Source of the DNA: Chrysopilus asiliformis
Taxonomy: Eukaryota; Arthropoda; Insecta; Diptera; Rhagionidae
Assembly (NCBI GenBank): GCA_964034945.1
Contig: OZ035961.1
Span: 17,127,243 to 17,191,242, forward strand
Direction: 5' to 3'
Length of the DNA stretch: 64,000 bases
The notes beneath the pieces are model-generated. The model had not been told where the DNA came from. It searched no databases and was given only the letters and a program-made list of their open reading frames with translations. Shown one piece after another: positions 57,976 through 64,000 of this stretch. How positions within the stretch are numbered: the first letter of the stretch is position 1; each line of letters starts with the position of its first letter. The translations under genes were made by a program, and so were the position numbers.

Positions 57976-58045
57976 TTATACCCGTATGGTGAAACCAAAG
58001 GGTATATTAGATTTGCCTTACCGTTTGTAACGCCAAGATCCCGTC
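57976..58045 (+). mobile_element. (GTCY)n Helentron-like element, 5' end only (copy 8)
   Basis: The first 70 bp of the family are present (TTATACCCGTATGGTGA to GCCAAGATCCCGTC) and are then cut off by the hAT-like terminus at 58046. The continuation of this copy is not found after that element. Confidence 0.75.
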
Positions 58046-59406
58046 CAGTGTTGGGCAAAACGGCGTAAAAAACAGTTTTTTACATTTTTCACGTAAAAAA
58101 CGTAAAAAACTGGTAAAAAACGTAAAAAAACCGTAAAAAACGTAAAAAATAGTAAAAAACCTAAAAAATGGGACATCGCAGTTCCTACAAAGTATGACAA
58201 TCTGTTTTAAAGTTTTTCTCAGCATTTTATTAGAGATCCTATAATATAGAGAGTGGACATCAGCACTTAATAGACTGTACTACTAAGTAGGACAGTCTAT
58301 TAACTCAAATTAGAACAGTTGTTTGAATGGAATTTTTCCAGTTTTTAGAATTTCTTTTCCCTTTTTCCAGTTATGTTTCAATTTACGCCTTCGGAATGAG
58401 TCTCCTTGTGTTTAAAAACGATTTTTTGATGCAAACTTTATAATTACGCTTATTGCTGCAAGAACTAGTTCAAATATGTTTCTTTAACCCTTTCATGCAT
58501 ACATATTTCTATGGAATTAATTTTCACGGTTTTTGGTATCCGAGGGTTTTTGGGGTCGCTGATTACGAATCTGAAGTCAAAACTTCAAAAATCAAAATGG
58601 CGGATCCAATATGGCGGTCAAAAAAGATAAAATTCATTAGATTACGCTGAAAACTAGTACGTAATTTTATCTTTTTCGACCGCCATATTGGATCCGCCAT
58701 TTAGAATTTTGAAGTTTTGACTTCAGATTCGTAATTAGCGACCCCAAAAACCTTTATAAAGCGAATTACCGATTTTTTTAACTGTAATAGATTTGCCACA
58801 GTTACATTTAATCTGCAAAAAGCTACTTTTTTGCTCTTTATTTATTTATAAAATGCAGTAATTATAAAAAAAGCGCATATTACTTTTTTTTCATAACAAT
58901 TGATGTCCTAGGATACTTACGAAATGAATTTAGTCAATATAAGTCCATGAAATATATGTTATAATATTAAAAAACTGAATTAGAAAAGGTGTTGTTGTAC
59001 AACAACACTGCAACAAAGGGTTAAAATAGCCCATATGTCGCAAATCTCTCCACATTATTCACATTAATTAACGTTAAAATGAGTAGGCGGACGTAATGTA
59101 ATGATAGGATATAAACAGTTTTTGAACTCCGAGTTTAAAATCTTTTTTACTTTCAAGAGGAAATGCTTTTGAATTCTTTTCTGTGTTTGCTGAAGACTAT
59201 TAACCTTTTTATTGTTCTAAGGTGATTTATTTACAAATAATTACTATATTTAGTGAATGGCTACTTATTAAAATTTTTATCATCAATGTTTCAGGTTTTT
59301 TACAGTTTTTTACGTTTTTTACGTTAAAATTGAGGTTTTTACGCGTAATTTTTTAATTTACCTAAACTAGGTAAATTACTTTACGTAAAAAACCGGCACA
59401 ACACTG
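58046..59406. mobile_element. hAT-like element with CAGTGTTG ends, carrying a nested MITE
   Basis: The left end CAGTGTTGGGCAAAACGGCG and the right end, inverted, CAGTGTTGTGCCGGTTTTTT are followed by runs of ACGTAAAAAA and its complement. Such CAGTGTTG ends are typical of hAT elements, but the 8-bp flanks differ (ATCCCGTC and TTTGATGC), so the insertion has been rearranged. The satellite precursor begins a few bases after the right end. The TTAA MITE 58488-59020 lies inside. Confidence 0.6.
58488..59020. mobile_element. TTAA-flanked MITE (copy B), 533 bp
   Basis: It starts CCCTTTCATGCAT, ends CAACAAAGGG and is flanked by TTAA (58484-58487 and 59021-59024). Two 90-bp arms (58545-58634 and 58663-58752) form a strong internal hairpin. 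It is the intact counterpart of 10-949, in opposite orientation and without the CACTCAG insertion. Its TIRs differ beyond the first bases, so transposition ends are short. Confidence 0.85.
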
Positions 59407-59415
59407 TTTGATGCC

Positions 59416-59524
59416 GTACTTTGGTGCCGTACTTTGGTGCCCTACTTTGGTGCCCTACTTTGGCGCCCTACTTTGGTGCCGTACTTTGGTGCCGTACTTT
59501 GGAACCGTACCGTACCGTACTTCC
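59416..59524 (+). repeat. 13-bp and 5-bp tandem units preceding the satellite
   Basis: Seven 13-bp units of the form GTACTTTGGTGCC (first base G or C, the seventh ending GGAACC) run from 59416 to 59506. They are followed by two 5-bp units GTACC (59507-59516) and a partial GTACTTCC. These look like the building blocks of the 18-bp satellite unit that follows. Confidence 0.85.
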
Positions 59525-62500
59525 GTAATTTGGCACCGTGCCGTAATTTGGCACCGTGCCGTTATTTGGCACCGTGCCGTTATTTGGCACCGTGCCGTTA
59601 ATTTGGCACCGTGCCGTTATTTGGCACCGTCCCGTTAATTTGGCACCGTGCCGTTATTTGGCACCGTGCCGTAATTTGGCACCGTGCCATTATTTGGCAC
59701 CGTGCCGTAATTTGGCACCGTGCCATTATTTGGCACCGTGCCGTAATTTGGCACCGTGCCGTATTGGCACCATGCTGTAATTTGGCACCGTGCCGTTGGC
59801 ATCGTGCCGTTATTTGGCACCGTTCCGTTATTTGGCACCGTGCCGTAATTTGGCACCGTGCCGTAATTTGGCACCATGCCGTAATTTGGCACCGTGCCGT
59901 TGGCACCGTGCCGTTATTTGGCACCGTGCCGTTATTTGGCACCGTGCCGTAATTTGGCACCGTGCTATAATTTGGCACCGTGCCGTAATTTGGCACCGTG
60001 CCGTAATTTGGCACCGTGCCGTAATTTGGCACCATGCTGTAATTTGGCACCGTGCCGTTGGCACCGTGCCGTTATTTGGTACCGTGCCGTTATTTGGCAC
60101 CGTGCCATAATTTGGCACCGTGCCGTAATTTGGCACCGTGCCGTTATTTGGCACCGTGCCGTTATTTGGCACCGTGCCATAATTTGGCACCGTGCCGTAA
60201 TTTGGCACCGTGCCGTAATTTGGCACCGTGCCGTAATTTGGCACCGTGCCGTAATTTGGCACCGTGCCGTTGGCACCGTGCCGTTATTTGGCACCGTGCC
60301 GTTGGCACCGTGCCGTTATTTGGCACCGTGCCGTAATTTGGCACCGTGCCGTAATTTGACACCGTGCCATAATTTGGCACCGTGCCGTAATTTGGCACCG
60401 TGCCGTAATTTGGCACCGTACCGTAATTTGGCACCGTGCCGTTATTTGGCACCGTGCCATAATTTGGCACCGTGCCGTAATTTGGCACCGTGCCGTTGGC
60501 ACCGTGCCGTTATTTGGCACCGTGCCGTTATTTGGCACCGTGCCGTAATTTGGCACCGTGCCGTAATTTGGCACCGTGCCGTAATTTGGCACCGTGCCGT
60601 AATTTGGCACCGTGCCATAATTTGGCACCGTGCCGTAATTTGGCACCGTGCCGTTATTTGGCACCGTGCCGTTATTTGGCACCGTGCCATTATTTGGCAC
60701 CGTGCCGTAATTTGGCACCGTGCCGTTGGCACCGTGCCGTTATTTGGCACCGTGCCGTTATTTGGCACCGTGCCGTAATTTGGCACCGTGCCGTAATTTG
60801 GCACCGTGCCGTAATTTGGCACCGTGCCGTAATTTGGCACCGTGCCATAATTTGGCACCGTGCCGTAATTTGGCACCGTGCCGTTATTTGGCACCGTGCC
60901 GTTATTTGGCACCGTGCCATTATTTGGCACCGTGCCGTTATTTGGCACCGTGCCGTAATTTGGCACCGTGCCATAATTTGGCACCGTGCCGTAATTTGGC
61001 ACCGTGCCGTAATTTGGCACCGTGCCGTAATTTGGCACCGTGCCATAATTTGGCACCGTGCCGTAATTTGGCACCGTGCCGTAATTTGGCACCATGCCGT
61101 AATTTGGCACCGTGCCGTTATTTGGCACCGTGCCGTTATTTGGCACCGTGCCGTTATTTGGCACCGTGCCGTAATTTGGCACCGTGCCGTAATTTGGCAC
61201 CGTGCCGTAATTTGGCACCGTGCCGTAATTTGGCACCGTGCCGTAATTTGGCACCGTGCCATTATTTGGCACCGTGCCGTAATTTGGCACCGTGCCATTA
61301 TTTGGCACCGTGCCGTAATTTGGCACCGTGCCGTATTGGCACCGTGCCGTAATTTGGCACCGTGCCGTAATTTGGCACCATGCCGTTATTTGGCACCGTG
61401 CCGTAATTTGGCACCGTGCCGTTATTTGGCACCGTGCCGTTATTTGGCACCGTGCCGTTATTTGGCACCGTGCCGTAATTTGGCACCGTGCCGTTATTTG
61501 GCACCGTGCCGTAATTTGGCACCGTGCCGTTATTTGGCACCGTGCCGTTATTTGGCACCGTGCCGTATTGGCACCGTGCCGTTATTTGGCACCGTGCCGG
61601 TTTTTGGCACCGTGCCGTAATTTGGCACCGTGCCGTAATTTGGCACCGTGCCGTATTGGCACCGTGCCGTTATTTGGCACCGTGCCGGTTTTTGGCACCG
61701 TGCCGTAATTTGGCACCGTGCCGTAATTTGGCACCGTGCCGTTATTTGGCACCGTGCCGTAATTTGGCACCGTGCCGTTATTTGGCACCGTGCCATTATT
61801 TGGCACCGTGCCCTAATTTGGCACCGTGCCGTTATTTGGCACCGTGCCGTTATTTGGCACCGTGCCGTAATTTGGCACCGTGCCGTAATTTGGCACCGTG
61901 CCGTAATTTGGCACCGTGCCGTTATTTGGCACCGTGCCGTAATTTGGCACCGTGCCGTAATTTGGCACCGTGCCGTTATTTGGCACCGTGCCGTAATTTG
62001 GCACCGTGCCGTTATTTGGCACCGTGCCGTAATTTGGCACCGTGCCGTTATTTGGCACCGTGCCGTAATTTGGCACCGTGCCGTTATTTGGCACCGTGCC
62101 GTAATTTGGCACCGTGCCGTTATTTGGCACCGTGCCGTAATTTGGCACCGTGCCGTTATTTGGCACCGTGCCGTTATTTGGCACCGTGCCATTATTTGGC
62201 ACCGTGCCGTAATTTGGCACCGTGCCGTATTGGCACCGTGCCGTTATTTGGCACCGTGCCGGTTTTTGGCACCGTGCCGTAATTTGGCACCGTGCCGTAA
62301 TTTGGCACCGTGCCGTAATTTGGCACCGTGCCGTTATTTGGCACCGTGCCGTTATTTGGCACCGTGCCGTTATTTGGCACCGTGCCGTTATTTGGCACCG
62401 TGCCGTTATTTGGCACCGTGCCGTAATTTGGCACCGTGCCGTAATTGGCACCGTGCCGTTATTTGGCACCGTGCCGTAATTTGGCACCGTGCCGTAATTT

Positions 62501-64000
62501 GGCACCGTGCCGTAATTTGGCACCATGCCGTAATTTGGCACCGTGCCGTAATTTGGCACCGTGCCGTAATTTGGCACCGTGCCGTTATTTGGCACGGTGC
62601 CGTTATTTGGCACCGTGCCGTAATTTGGCACCGTGCCGTAATTTGGCACCATGCCGTAATTTGGCACCGTGCCGTAATTTGGCACCGTGCCGTAATTTGG
62701 CACCGTGCCGTAATTTGGCACCGTGCCATTATTTGGCACCGTGCCATTATTTGGCACCGTGCCGTAATTTGGCACCGTGCCGTATTGGCACCGTGCCGTA
62801 ATTTGGCACCGTGCCGAAATTTGGCACCATGCCGTAATTTGGCACCGTGCCGTAATTTGGCACCGTGCCGTTATTTGGCACCGTGCCGTTATTTGGCACC
62901 GTGCCGTAATTTGGCACCGTGCCGTAATTTGGCACCGTGCCGTTATTTGGCACCGTGCCGTAATTTGGCACCGTGCCGTAATTTGGCACCATGCCGTAAT
63001 TTGGCACCGTGCCGTTATTTGGCACCGTGCCATTATTTGGCACCGTGCCGAAATTTGGCACCATGCCGTAATTTGGCACCGTGCCGTAATTTGGCACCGT
63101 GCCGTAATTTGGCACCGTGCCGTTATTTGGCACCGTGCCGTTATTTGGCACCGTGCCGTAATTTGGCACCGTGCCGTAATTTGGCACCGTGCCGTAATTT
63201 GGCACCGTGCCGTAATTTGGCACCGTGCCGTAATTTGGCACCGTGCCGTTATTTGGCACCGTGCCGTTATTTGGCACCGTGCCATTATTTGGCACCGTGC
63301 CGTAATTTGGCACCGTGCCGTATTGGCACCGTGCCGTAATTTGGCACCGTGCCGTATTGGCACCGTGCCGTAATTTGGCACCGTGCCGTAATTTGGCACC
63401 GTGCCGTTATTTGGCACCGTGCCGTTATTTGGCACCGTGCCGTAATTTGGCACCGTGCCGTAATTTGGCACCGTGCCGTTATTTGGCACCGTGCCGTAAT
63501 TTGGCACCGTGCCGTTGTTTGGCACCGTGCCATTATTTGGCACCGTGCCGTAATTTGGCACCGTGCCGTTATTTGGCACCGTGCCGTAATTTGGCACCGT
63601 GCCATAATTTGGCACCGTGCCGTAATTTGGCACCGTGCCATAATTTGGCACCGTGCCGTAATTTGGCACCGTGCCGTTATTTGGCACCGTGCCGTAATTT
63701 GGCACCGTGCCATTATTTGGCACCGTGCCGTAATTTGGCACCGTGCCGTAATTTGGCACCGTGCCGTAATTTGGCACCGTGCCATTATTTGGCACCGTGC
63801 CGTAATTTGGCACCGTGCCGTTATTTGGCACCGTGCCGTAATTTGGCACCGTGCCGTTGGCACCGTGCCGTTATTTGGCACCGTGCCGTTATTTGGCACC
63901 GTGCCGTAATTTGGCACCGTGCCATAATTTGGCACCGTGCCGTAATTTGGCACCGTGCCGTAATTTGGCACCGTGCCGTAATTTGGCACCGTGCCGTTGG
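59525..64000 (+). repeat. 18-bp satellite array (~249 units), open at the window edge
   Basis: The unit is GTAATTTGGCACCGTGCC with a frequent A/T alternative at the fourth base (GTTATTTGG) and G/A at the first (CAT for CGT). Each unit contains GGCACCGTGCC, a 5-bp palindrome around one base. Length variants are 14 bp (GTTGGCACCGTGCC), 16 bp (GTATTGG...) and 17 bp, plus a GGTTTTTGG variant. These variants mark higher-order repeats: a 230-bp block at 60495 recurs at 60725, and an 88-bp block at 61565 recurs at 61653. Because 18 is a multiple of 3, all long open frames here are repeat artefacts. Confidence 0.95.

Noticed and set aside
59598..63989. Many very long open frames (up to about 680 codons) on both strands
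   Set aside because: They are an artefact of an 18-bp unit whose length is a multiple of three. They translate to hexapeptide repeats such as HRAVIW or GTVPNY on all readings, with no initiation context or unique sequence.
59525..64000. CRISPR-like array (short palindromic repeats)
   Set aside because: The units are directly adjacent with no unique spacers, and the genome is eukaryotic. It is satellite DNA.

Overview
The window is an AT-rich, intron-bearing nuclear segment of an arthropod genome, most likely a dipteran. The evidence is GT-AG splice sites, a well-conserved Tusp/TULP4 coding exon, MBF2-like secreted-protein genes (an insect-enriched family), a mariner-type transposase relic, and many dispersed elements carrying a (GTCY)n tract like the dipteran mini-me/INE-1 elements. 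There is no operon-like organisation. Most long ORFs are shadows of repeats; the real genes are small, multi-exon and easily missed.

Layout. 1-1 kb: TTAA-flanked MITE with a second MITE nested in it. 1.4-2.0 kb: two-exon MBF2-like gene (minus) with TATA box and poly(A) signal. 3-13.6 kb: repeats (three (GTCY)n elements, a CACTCAG MITE, a pogo-like MITE, and a 1.2-kb element nested in a TTAA MITE). 15-17.4 kb: dispersed repeat with a 121-bp tandem, then low-confidence coding relics. 18.5-26 kb: MITE, another (GTCY)n element, two exon-like blocks near 21.2-21.5 kb, a mariner relic, and the second copy of the 1.2-kb element. 28.6-29.4 kb: Harbinger-type MITE and a possible small-peptide exon. 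32-37.1 kb: a deleted PIF/Harbinger transposon retaining the transposase N-terminus, followed by a ~1.6-kb inverted duplication whose arms each carry a short intron-containing gene for a cysteine-knot-type peptide. 38.7-41 kb: stacked MITEs and a hAT element with a BED-finger ORF. 41.9-43.2 kb: complete five-exon tandem-MBF2-like gene (minus). 43.7 kb: long near-perfect hairpin. 45-53 kb: MITEs (pogo-like, TTAA, hAT with 8-bp TSD, TA-flanked). 53-54 kb: possible two-exon gene (minus). 55.88-56.05 kb: one internal exon of the Tusp/TULP4 gene (plus). 57-59.4 kb: repeats ending in a hAT-like element. 59.4 kb to the right edge: a satellite of 18-bp units preceded by its apparent 13-bp and 5-bp precursors.

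Genes and how they relate. The MBF2-like genes and the cysteine-rich peptide genes encode predicted secreted products. Tusp/TULP4 is a large intracellular WD40-tubby protein, and only one of its exons is visible here. The most interesting system is the inverted pair of cysteine-knot genes: the introns and 3' flanks of the two copies are almost identical, while the mature-peptide exons differ heavily around a conserved cysteine frame, which is the signature expected of fast diversifying secreted peptides. No homology search was possible. Family names rest on motif recognition, splice structure and transposon termini read by eye.
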